Source of the DNA: Paenibacillus polymyxa
GTDB taxonomy: Bacteria; Bacillota; Bacilli; Paenibacillales; Paenibacillaceae
Reading direction: 5' to 3'
NCBI RefSeq assembly: GCF_018614975.1
Contig: NZ_JAGGNR010000007.1
Coordinates: forward strand, 124,001 to 188,000
Length of the DNA: 64,000 nucleotides
The notes under the pieces are model-generated. The model ran no database searches, was not told where the DNA came from, and worked only from the letters and a program-made list of their open reading frames with translations. The translations under genes were made by a program, and so were the position numbers. Shown here in pieces: positions 16,095-23,705 of this stretch; positions within the stretch are counted from its first letter, which is position 1; every line of letters starts with the position of its first letter.

Positions 16095-16976
16095 CTAACC
16101 TTTTACGGCACCAATGGTCAGTCCCTTGACGAAGAACTTCTGGAAAAACGGATACGCTGCGATCAGTGGCAACACGCCGATTACGGCAATAGCCATTCTC
16201 ACACTGCCGAGAGGTACGGATGAGACAACAGCCGTCTGGCCAGACAGACTGTTTTGCTGCAAGTACTGGACATCAGACAACATTCGATTAAGCAGGTTTT
16301 GAATGCTATAGAGGCTTCCGTCATTGATGAAGATCAGACCGTTAAACCAATCGTTCCAATACGAAATCATGAGCATCAGACCAATGGTTGCCAGGCTTGG
16401 GAGAGCAAGCGGGAGAACGATTTTGCAATAAATAACCCATTCGTTGGCTCCATCCACATAGGCTGACTCCACGACTTCGCCGGGAATGGATGTGGAGAAG
16501 AAACTGCGCATCAACAAAATGTAGAACCCGTTGGTCAGTAAATTCGGGATGATTAGCGACCAGATGGTATCTTTCAAATGGAAGAGGTCCGTATAAACCA
16601 GGTACATCGGCACCAGCCCCCCATTGAAAAGCAGGGTGAAAAAAACGAAGAATGACAGGAACGAACGAAATGGAAGCACATTTCTGGATAGCGGATAAGC
16701 GACCAGGGTTGTGATCAACAACCCAACGATCGTGCCCACGACCGTGATGAACGTCGTAATTCCATACGACCGCAGAATCAACGAATACTGATTAAACAGA
16801 TACACATAAGCATCGAAGCTGAATTGAGCCGGTAACAAACGATAACCATCCCTGATAATGGCCTGTTCCTCGGTTAGGGAAGCGGATATCAGAAGTATAA
16901 ACGGAAACACTGCAGCGATTCCCATCATGATAAGCACGAGGTGAACAGCCATTTGATATATCTTATTTGAATACAT
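16095..16976 (-). CDS. ABC transporter permease, LplC/YtcP type
   Basis: 293-residue inner subunit of a CUT1 importer with six hydrophobic segments. The cytoplasmic EAA loop VVESAYVDGANEWVIYCKIVLPLALP (around residues 183-208, with the conserved G of DGA) docks the ATPase. It ends in LTIGAVKG, the usual end of this permease family. GGGGGAGG precedes the ATG. Partner of the next permease upstream; no ATPase gene is in the cluster, as usual where an MsmX-like ATPase is shared. Confidence 0.92.
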   Translation of the reverse strand: MYSNKIYQMAVHLVLIMMGIAAVFPFILLISASLTEEQAIIRDGYRLLPAQFSFDAYVYLFNQYSLILRSYGITTFITVVGTIVGLLITTLVAYPLSRNVLPFRSFLSFFVFFTLLFNGGLVPMYLVYTDLFHLKDTIWSLIIPNLLTNGFYILLMRSFFSTSIPGEVVESAYVDGANEWVIYCKIVLPLALPSLATIGLMLMISYWNDWFNGLIFINDGSLYSIQNLLNRMLSDVQYLQQNSLSGQTAVVSSVPLGSVRMAIAVIGVLPLIAAYPFFQKFFVKGLTIGAVKG

Positions 16977-16993
16977 GTTGTCCTCCCCCTTAA

Positions 16994-17926
16994 CTAAAAC
17001 AGCGCCAAATCCCGGTTTTTGCGACGAACGATCGCATTGGTCGTTAATACTAACAGAAAACCGACTATGGACTGATAAAGTCCGGCAGCGGATGACATTC
17101 CGAAATCCCCGAAAGTCATCAATCCACGATAAACGTATGTGTCAATGACATCGGTAGTCGTTTGCAGTGCACCCGAATTCAGCGGAACCTGATAGAACAA
17201 TCCGAAATCGGAGTTGAAGATGCGTCCCACTGCAAGAAGCACCATAATGACCATCGTGGGTTTAAGCAGAGGAAGGGTAATGCTCCAGACTTGCCTCCAT
17301 TTGGATGCTCCGTCCAGCGTAGCGGATTCATAATATTCCTGGCTGATGCCTACAATTGAGGCCAGATAAACAATGCATGTATAACCAACGTTTTTCCACA
17401 GATATACGACACTTAATATAAAGGGCCATTTACCGGAATCCGCATACCACGACACGGGGTCAATCCCCAGCAAAGGAAGCACGTAATGATTGACGAATCC
17501 GTTTTCCTCGTTGAGCAATGCCAGAACCAAGTAAGCGACAATGACCATCGAGATCAGATAGGGCAGCAAAATGATGCTTTGGTAGAGTCGGGAGGCAAAT
17601 CGCTTTTTTACCTCGTTCAACAATACGGCCACAGCTATGGAGAGCACTGTTCCAAGCACGATAAATGCGCCGTTGTAGAGTAACGTGTTTCGGGTAATCA
17701 CCCAAGCATCCTGCGTTTGGAACAGATAGGCGAAATTATCGAAGCCTACCCAGTCACTTCCCCAGATTCCTTTTGCAAAATTGATATCTTTGAACGCAAT
17801 CACAATGCCAAACATGGGCAAGTAATTGTTGATGAACAGATAGACGATGCCTGGCAAAATCATGACCAATAACAGCCCATGCTTTCTGATATTTTGGATG
17901 CGGTTTGCATGGAAACCTCGACGCAT
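16994..17926 (-). CDS. ABC transporter permease, LplB/YtcP-partner type
   Basis: 310 residues with six membrane segments and the EAA loop EYYESATLDGASKWRQVWSI near residues 195-215. N-terminal RKHGLLLVMILPGIVYLFIN marks the LplB-type first helix. A longer frame starts at 17983, but the ATG at 17926 has a GGGGGAGAG site with ideal spacing, so I prefer it. First gene of the transporter transcript; a promoter candidate is at 18037-18065. Confidence 0.9.
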   Translation of the reverse strand: MRRGFHANRIQNIRKHGLLLVMILPGIVYLFINNYLPMFGIVIAFKDINFAKGIWGSDWVGFDNFAYLFQTQDAWVITRNTLLYNGAFIVLGTVLSIAVAVLLNEVKKRFASRLYQSIILLPYLISMVIVAYLVLALLNEENGFVNHYVLPLLGIDPVSWYADSGKWPFILSVVYLWKNVGYTCIVYLASIVGISQEYYESATLDGASKWRQVWSITLPLLKPTMVIMVLLAVGRIFNSDFGLFYQVPLNSGALQTTTDVIDTYVYRGLMTFGDFGMSSAAGLYQSIVGFLLVLTTNAIVRRKNRDLALF

Positions 17927-18036
17927 GTCTCTCTCCCCCTGTTCGTAACAAATGATGTTTGTTTTGTGTAACTCCTCCAACATCCCTCCTATTCTATAAG
18001 TGTCAGTTTATGTGACTCAAAATTGTTCTTATAAGA

Positions 18037-18065
18037 ATAATACGATGTAAGGAAGCCTCAGTCAT
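18037..18065 (-). promoter_or_regulatory. Promoter candidate for the ABC importer operon
   Basis: Reverse strand: ATGACT (-35, 18065-18060), 17-bp spacer, TATTAT (-10, 18042-18037). Located between the terminator of the deaminase genes and the first permease. Confidence 0.4.
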
Positions 18066-18205
18066 TGGTGTGATTCACTAAAAAAAATGATTTCATTTGG
18101 ATTATTGCACCAAAAGAAAAGCCTGTCTAAATTGAAGTGTCAAGTATTATTACATTCAGTGCATTAAGCAACGTTTTATACGTCATGTGATCAGCCTTTT
18201 CATGC

Positions 18206-18241
18206 CAAAAAGCAACGCACCTAAAAAAGGATGCGCTGCTT
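18206..18241 (-). terminator. Terminator between the deaminase pair and the ABC importer
   Basis: Reverse-strand stem AAGCAGCGCA/TGCGTTGCTT (one mismatch or wobble) with a T-rich tail, 20 bases after the upstream amidohydrolase stop. It divides the cluster into two transcripts. Confidence 0.6.
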
Positions 18242-18260
18242 CATGTATAATTAAAGATTG

Positions 18261-19481
18261 TTACGAATGGATGGCTGCCATCTGTCTGCTGTTTGGAAAC
18301 ATTCGACCACCAACAAGCACACCACCCGAAAATACTGCTTCGCGTGGAGGTGCCGCCGCCAACGCATGCATCGCATTTATGGTATTTACCAACGAGAAAG
18401 TGCCTCGTTCGCCCACTTTTGGAGTTAATGGTGCATTGGAAATAAGTTTGTACGTTTCTAGCAACCAGAAGTCTTCCACCCAGCCTGATGCTTCAGCGAG
18501 ACGGGACCCACGGGAGAGCATATCGCCATTTCCGAATGGGCTCCACGAATCCAAAATGTTATCGGAACCGATATGCACGGACACGCCCGTTTCCATCAAG
18601 ATTTTGATGGGGGGCATGGGCCTGTCAATGGGCACACTCGTCACGATGGCTACGCCGGTCGCACACAACCTCTCCGCGATTGAACGCACCTCTGTTTCCC
18701 CAACCTGGCCCAAACAGTAGGCATGGCTTACCGCGTTACTGCCGGACATACCGGCTTGTTCTGTCAGTTCGGCGAAGCGGCTAATCGTGTATATTCCGAG
18801 ATGACTCGGGTCATGCAGATGCAAGTCGATGCCCGCAGAGAATTCTGTCGCAAGTTCAAACATGGCTTCCAGACTGGCATCCACCCGGCGGTCCAGTCCG
18901 GCCGGATCCACACCACCAACATAGTTAGCTCCAGCCCGAAGCGCTTGCCGCATGACGGAAACGGAGTCAGATCGAAGCAGGCCTTGCTGGGGAAACGCCA
19001 CAATTTCCATATCGATGCGTCCTTGGTACATCTCACGCACTTCCAAGACCTCCTCAAGATGAGAGAGGCCAATTTGCGGATCCACGTCAACGTGTGTGCG
19101 GATTGCCGTTGTACCTTGGGCTAGCATTAAATCCAACATTCGTTTCGCACGTTCTCCCGCCCCGGTTGGTAGTTCTTCCAACATGCTTTTCTCAAATTCC
19201 AACTGTCCGGGTAGCGTGACAAACGGCTGCAAAGACTTCCACGGCTCACCAATAAAATGCTTGTCCAGATGGGTATGCATATCAGCCATTGGCGGTACAT
19301 AGTGGAGTCCATCCGCGTCAATGACGCTTGTCGCCCTATCGACAATATTTACAGATGTGAGATCCACATCAGTTCCGGCAGTCTCAATGCTGACAATAAG
19401 TCCTGTTGTTTGATCAATGGTTAGATCGAACAGGTTTTCCGACCATTTGACATTTTTAACGAGTGTTAATCCTTTCTCCAT
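18261..19481 (-). CDS. Cytosine-deaminase/AtzC-like amidohydrolase
   Basis: 406-residue metal-dependent hydrolase. Metal and catalytic motifs in order: DMHTHLDKHF (residues about 67-76), RTHVDVDP, VAFPQQG, GGVDPA, DLHLHD, SHAYCLG and IGSDNILDSWSPFGNGDM. The set THVDVD, GGVDPA, HxHD and SDNI..WxPFGNGDM is what I recall for AtzC (N-isopropylammelide hydrolase) and close cytosine-deaminase-like proteins, so it probably removes an amino or alkylamino group from an N-heterocycle or hydrolyses a cyclic amide. Cytosolic. It follows the other deaminase by 23 bases and is closed by a terminator. Exact substrate unknown. Confidence 0.83.
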   Translation of the reverse strand: MEKGLTLVKNVKWSENLFDLTIDQTTGLIVSIETAGTDVDLTSVNIVDRATSVIDADGLHYVPPMADMHTHLDKHFIGEPWKSLQPFVTLPGQLEFEKSMLEELPTGAGERAKRMLDLMLAQGTTAIRTHVDVDPQIGLSHLEEVLEVREMYQGRIDMEIVAFPQQGLLRSDSVSVMRQALRAGANYVGGVDPAGLDRRVDASLEAMFELATEFSAGIDLHLHDPSHLGIYTISRFAELTEQAGMSGSNAVSHAYCLGQVGETEVRSIAERLCATGVAIVTSVPIDRPMPPIKILMETGVSVHIGSDNILDSWSPFGNGDMLSRGSRLAEASGWVEDFWLLETYKLISNAPLTPKVGERGTFSLVNTINAMHALAAAPPREAVFSGGVLVGGRMFPNSRQMAAIHS

Positions 19482-19504
19482 AACTCCATCCCCTTACTTC
19501 ATGA

Positions 19505-20764
19505 TCAGATTGTTTCAATACCTTCCGACAACCACGGTAATTCCAAAGGTTTTGAGTCAGTACAAGCTACCTGTAATCCCGATTTCCAAACCGTGCGGGC
19601 CTCCGGTTTATTAAGCAGAACTTCTCTTTCCGACCGCTCTCGGAACAGTACCATATCAACCGGAGCGCCGACCTTAACGCCATAATTATTAATGCCTAAC
19701 GCCTGTGCCGCGTTATGCGTCAGCATGTTGGTCAAGATGAGCGCATCCCGTTTGCTACCCATGTACGAAGTAATCGCCAATAGCCAGGCAGCTTCAATCG
19801 GGTCTGCCTTGCCAAACGGCGTGAATGGATTGCGCACATTATTGACGCCAATTGCCACATTCACTCCACAATCCTGCAGCAGTTTCACGGGGGTCAGACC
19901 TCTATGATAACCTTCGGAGCCTTCCCTTCCATTCAAAAAGAGGTCCGTCATCGGCAGCGTAATGACGCTGATTCCGGCATGACACAGTAGCTCTCCGATA
20001 GCCAAAGCTTCGTGTTCAGGGAGGGAACCGAGAGCGGTTACATGTCCGGCGGCTACATGCCCCTGCATTCCTGCAGCAATTGTCCTTTTTGCAATTTCCA
20101 CAACGGCACGGTCGTTGGAATCGACCGAGAAATCGGCGTGAAAATCCAGCGGTTTTCCGTACTTCCCTGCCAGACCAAATGCAAAATCCAAGTGCTCCCC
20201 CAGGTCTGCATCCTGATACGTGATTCCTCCAATCACATCGGTTCCCATACGAATGGCCTCTTCCATCAGCCCAGCAGTCCCCGGACTCTTAAACACCCCT
20301 TCTTGCGGAAAGGCAACTACCTGTAAATCCAGTTGATGTTTTAAGGATTGTTTGAGACTCAGAGCAGATTCGACAGCTCTGAGTCCGAGAACCGGATCAA
20401 CCTCTGCATGGCAACGCATATGGGTTACACCATTCCTGACGGCTTCCCGAATGACAACAAGCGAGCGCCGGTACATGTCCTCCTTCGTGAACGAACTTTT
20501 CAGTTTGGATGTTATCAGAATCGCGTCCTGAAGAGACTCCGCCTCCCGATCCATGGAATCCAGCAAATATGCTTTTTCCAAATGAATATGCGGCTCGACG
20601 AATCCGGGCAGCAATAAACCCCCTTTGCCCTGCACGACATGAGGCGCTTCGGTTTTCCTTTCCCCGCATGGCGTGACAAATGCAATCTTGCCTGAGGATA
20701 TCCCGACATCCATTCGCCTTTCATCTCCGGAAATCACCGTATCCGTGATAAGTAGATCGATCAT
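19505..20764 (-). CDS. Cytosine-deaminase-like amidohydrolase (CodA family)
   Basis: 419 residues. Urease-like beta-sandwich at both ends flanks a TIM barrel. Motifs: GFVEPHIHLEKAYLLD (metal HxH and Lys), MRCHAEVDP, VAFPQEG, DFHADF, GHVTALG, and IGVNNVRNPFTPFGKADP, where N-N replaces the usual catalytic S-D-N. The catalytic Asp equivalent is therefore unclear, and activity or substrate may differ from true cytosine deaminases. The ATG at 20764 has GGAGG upstream and overlaps the stop of a small leader ORF (TAATG), so its translation is probably coupled to it. Confidence 0.82.
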   Translation of the reverse strand: MIDLLITDTVISGDERRMDVGISSGKIAFVTPCGERKTEAPHVVQGKGGLLLPGFVEPHIHLEKAYLLDSMDREAESLQDAILITSKLKSSFTKEDMYRRSLVVIREAVRNGVTHMRCHAEVDPVLGLRAVESALSLKQSLKHQLDLQVVAFPQEGVFKSPGTAGLMEEAIRMGTDVIGGITYQDADLGEHLDFAFGLAGKYGKPLDFHADFSVDSNDRAVVEIAKRTIAAGMQGHVAAGHVTALGSLPEHEALAIGELLCHAGISVITLPMTDLFLNGREGSEGYHRGLTPVKLLQDCGVNVAIGVNNVRNPFTPFGKADPIEAAWLLAITSYMGSKRDALILTNMLTHNAAQALGINNYGVKVGAPVDMVLFRERSEREVLLNKPEARTVWKSGLQVACTDSKPLELPWLSEGIETI

Positions 20765-20817
20765 TACATCCTCCATTCATGTACGCTTTTATTACACGCA
20801 AGAAACACTTTAAGCAT
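20764..20817 (-). CDS. 17-codon leader ORF translationally coupled to the deaminase gene
   Basis: Reverse-strand ATG at 20817 has AGAAGGAG at six-base spacing, one of the best ribosome sites in the region, and encodes MLKVFLACNKSVHEWRM before a TAA that overlaps the deaminase ATG as TAATG. The deaminase's own GGAGG lies inside this ORF. Size, position and overlap suggest a leader peptide or coupling device; whether the peptide itself matters is unknown. Confidence 0.5.
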   Translation of the reverse strand: MLKVFLACNKSVHEWRM

Positions 20818-20966
20818 AATTCACTCCTTCTGAGAAATCATTGGATGAAAAAGATAAAAATAATTAGCAATCTTGGATGATTAAACCAAAGATATTTACT
20901 CCACATGATCGTAGTGTTATATTACTTAACAATAAAATAACTTGTTCCAGAAAGGGATGGGTCGAT

Positions 20967-22625
20967 GTGCTGCTGACAGATTTGCTGAAAAACGGCATTT
21001 ACGATGATGCCAGAGTGATTACGGGGCATAAGGGTCTAATACGTGAGGTTCAAACGGTCAACATTATGGACTGTCCGGATATCATTCGGTTTCTAAGGCC
21101 AAACGAGCTCTTGCTGACCAACGGCTTTTTCATGAAGCAGCAACCAGAGATGTTTATTCAACTAATCAGGGACATGCAGCGTCTTCATTGCTCGGGGTTG
21201 GCCATCAAAACCAAGCGGTTTGAACTGCCAATCCCTGATGAAATACTTTGGGAAGCGGATCAGAACGAATTTCCCATTATCGAAATTTCCGATGTCCGTC
21301 TATCCCTTGGCGAAATTTTGCAGCGATCGACCAGTGTGATTCTGAATAACAAGAGCGACGAACTGCAATATGCACTCAGCATCCACAAAAAATTCTCCGA
21401 GATGATCATGCGCGGCAAAGGAATTTCCAGCATTATCGATTCGCTGTCCAAACTGTTCTCATCCCCAGTCATCCTGTTAAACTACAAATGGCAAACTATC
21501 TCTGCTTCCAGCCAGAATACAAGTGTTGCTGAACTCACTACAGCCGCTGTAAATACACTTCAAGACTTGTCCGATATTTCTAGTCCCACTTCGTTGTGCT
21601 TCATCAACCCATCAGTCCGAGAGCGTTGCTGCATGCTAGCATATCCAGTAAAAACTTACCGCCACGAAGGCTATTTGTTATCCTTTCATTCGCCCGATCA
21701 ATGGACTGGCCTTTTCGGTCTGACGCTTGAGCAGGCCTCCAACGTCATTGGAATGGAGCTGACCAAATCGCAGGCTGTCAAAGAGCGCTCCCGCAGGCAC
21801 AAAAACGAATTCTTCTCCGATCTGATTGAGGGATATATCACTTCTGAGCAGGAGGCGATGAACCGCGGCAAGAGATGTGGGCTTATCAATGGGCGTTCAA
21901 GCGTCGTGCTGACCATGCGTAATGACGAGGTGCATCACATGCATCAGAGATTTCCTAATCACGAAGGTTCGGTGCCTCCAAAAGGAGATAATATCACGGA
22001 GCAAGAGGAGCAATACGAGCACATCAAACGTCTTTTTGGTGGGTTAGATCATTCCTTCGTCATGTTTACCAAACATGATACCTACTGTCTTCTGCTATTT
22101 ATCCCTGAGTCGGGGTGGGATGAGGCGAAAACCACCGAGCAGCTGTCAGGAATGCTTAAAGAACTTCATCATGACACTGGAGTGAGTCTGTCGATCGGCA
22201 TTGGCAAACCTGCAACAAATGTACTCGGCGTTCGTCATTCTTATACCGAAGCGGTTAATGCTTTGCAATTCGGCTACTGGCTAAAACGAAAGCAATTCGT
22301 CCAATCTTACCAAGCCAAGGACATCGGATATTTATTCCACATGCTTCCCCACAACGAACTGAAACAATTTTACGACGCGACCTTAAACGGATTGCTGCAT
22401 ATTGCAGACGAACATGAAAAAAAAGAGTTGCTGCGCACCTTGAACGCTTTTTACGATACACAATGCCAGCTTGTCGAAACATCCAAGCAACTTTTCGTTC
22501 ATCGAAATACGGTGGTGTATCGACTGGAAAAGTGTGAAAAACTCCTGGGTGTGAAACTCAAAGATCCAACAGAAAGCTTACGAATCCGCATAGCGATAGC
22601 CATCGAACCTCTGCTACTTCAATAA
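20967..22625 (+). CDS. PucR family transcriptional regulator
   Basis: PucR-type activators control purine or related nitrogen-heterocycle catabolism. N-terminal PucR domain (LLTDLLKNGIYDDARVITGH...VNIMDCPDIIRFLRPNELLLTNGF), a middle GGDEF-like CdaR region (VVLTMRND..., SIGIGKPATNVLGVRHSYTEAVNALQFG) and the C-terminal HTH_30 (LVETSKQLFVHRNTVVYRLEKCEKLLG). A longer frame starts with ATG at 20877 but has no ribosome site; the GTG at 20967 has AAAGGGATGGG upstream and gives the standard PucR N-terminus (552 aa). It is divergent from the two deaminases, hence their likely regulator. Confidence 0.88.
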   Translation: MLLTDLLKNGIYDDARVITGHKGLIREVQTVNIMDCPDIIRFLRPNELLLTNGFFMKQQPEMFIQLIRDMQRLHCSGLAIKTKRFELPIPDEILWEADQNEFPIIEISDVRLSLGEILQRSTSVILNNKSDELQYALSIHKKFSEMIMRGKGISSIIDSLSKLFSSPVILLNYKWQTISASSQNTSVAELTTAAVNTLQDLSDISSPTSLCFINPSVRERCCMLAYPVKTYRHEGYLLSFHSPDQWTGLFGLTLEQASNVIGMELTKSQAVKERSRRHKNEFFSDLIEGYITSEQEAMNRGKRCGLINGRSSVVLTMRNDEVHHMHQRFPNHEGSVPPKGDNITEQEEQYEHIKRLFGGLDHSFVMFTKHDTYCLLLFIPESGWDEAKTTEQLSGMLKELHHDTGVSLSIGIGKPATNVLGVRHSYTEAVNALQFGYWLKRKQFVQSYQAKDIGYLFHMLPHNELKQFYDATLNGLLHIADEHEKKELLRTLNAFYDTQCQLVETSKQLFVHRNTVVYRLEKCEKLLGVKLKDPTESLRIRIAIAIEPLLLQ

Positions 22626-22768
22626 AACTTGTCATTGGCTTGAGTCAAGATTAAAATAAAAAGCCAATGCGAACGACAAAATATCGGTACCCATTGGTTA
22701 TATTAAATGTCAGTATTTTCTATACTGAGATGGACGCTAATCTCTAATTGAGTTAACTATCAGTGAAC

Positions 22769-23431
22769 TCAAGGCTCCAGCCTCCATGACATCTCCCAAA
22801 AATCAAGCTCAAAGCGACTGCACATCACAAAAATATCTTCCATCCGTTGGTACGTTCCCTCGTTACAACCTTCTAATCGCTTATCCGTTAACATCACAAG
22901 GGATTGATTGCTGCTGTTGTATTCAGAGGAAGCATATCCTGTGATCCACTCTCCGTAAAAAGGATGCTCAGCTGCACCTGGCTTTTGAGCAAGGACTTGA
23001 CCAATCTCTGCATAGCTCCACGAGCAGGCCAGAATGGATACAAGTACTTCTGCTATGCCACCCGCATGGGAAACAGAGAGCATATAGTTAGTATAGGCTG
23101 CATTTTTCAGGGCAGGTTTTACCTGAAAAACATGATCCTCTGTAATTCCTAATCGTTCCATATAAGAACGATGAATTTTCATTTCACCATTCAGGATGTT
23201 ATCTACGTTTTTACTAAAAAACTGCATCAACTTGGGGTCGTGCGACTTGACGATACCTAGTGCAAATACACGGGCATAATCGAACAGATACAAGTAGTCT
23301 TGCAGCAAATAATAACGAAATTGTTCGACCGGTAAGGAACCATCTCCGATCCCTTTAACAAAGGGGTGCTCAAGACATTCCTTCCACACAGGGTGGGCTG
23401 CCTGATATAGTCTCTCTGAAATAGTCAACAT
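22769..23431 (-). CDS. tenA: TenA family thiaminase II / aminopyrimidine aminohydrolase
   Basis: Salvages thiamin breakdown products by hydrolysing aminomethyl-pyrimidine to HMP (or cleaving thiamin). 220 residues, typical for TenA. LACSWSYAEIG near residue 130-140 holds the catalytic cysteine, and CSRFELDFWEMSW near the C-terminus holds the catalytic glutamate; EHPFYGEWITGYAS is the conserved substrate loop. The start at 23431 has GGAGG five bases upstream, giving MLTISERLYQAAHPVWKE. The gene stands alone behind a TPP riboswitch and terminator, so it is off when TPP is plentiful. Confidence 0.93.
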   Translation of the reverse strand: MLTISERLYQAAHPVWKECLEHPFVKGIGDGSLPVEQFRYYLLQDYLYLFDYARVFALGIVKSHDPKLMQFFSKNVDNILNGEMKIHRSYMERLGITEDHVFQVKPALKNAAYTNYMLSVSHAGGIAEVLVSILACSWSYAEIGQVLAQKPGAAEHPFYGEWITGYASSEYNSSNQSLVMLTDKRLEGCNEGTYQRMEDIFVMCSRFELDFWEMSWRLEP

Positions 23432-23466
23432 GTGTTCCTCCAATTCATAATGTACGTATTTAAAAA

Positions 23467-23497
23467 CAAAAAAACGAAACATCCATAGGATGTTTCG
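23467..23497 (-). terminator. Expression-platform terminator of the TPP riboswitch
   Basis: Reverse strand: CGAAACATCC-TAT-GGATGTTTCG, a perfect 10-bp stem followed by TTTTTTTG, placed between the TPP aptamer and the tenA start. Transcriptional attenuation is the likely mechanism. Confidence 0.88.
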
Positions 23498-23555
23498 CAG
23501 ACAAATACACTAAAACAATGGGGTTCGCATGAGCTACCCAAGTACAGTGTTTCAT

Positions 23556-23636
23556 CGTTGTATCCCTACGTTGGCATTATCCAAATCAGGTAAGGTCGGT
23601 TTAACACCCTCTCAGCCGGTTAAGGCTCCCTTGCAA
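23556..23636 (-). promoter_or_regulatory. TPP (THI-box) riboswitch aptamer
   Basis: The reverse strand carries the THI-element core in order: GGGAGCC, GGCTGAGAGGGTG, then ACCTGATTTGGATAATGCCA and ACGTAGGGA. These are the conserved pyrimidine-sensing CTGAGA and pyrophosphate-sensing ACCTGAT..GATAATGCCA..CGTAGGGA segments. It lies about 125 bases before tenA and is followed by a terminator hairpin. The rest of 23637-23705 shows nothing further. Confidence 0.95.
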
Positions 23637-23705
23637 ACGGTTGTAAATGGTTGAGTTTTAGCCACTGTTATGATGGTTTCTATTCTTGCAACTACTGCCA
23701 ATGGT

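Noticed and set aside
22632..22680. Inverted repeat ATTGGCTT/AAGCCAAT after the PucR gene as a terminator
   Set aside because: Loop is long and there is no T-run; it may be a weak structure but was not supported enough to list.
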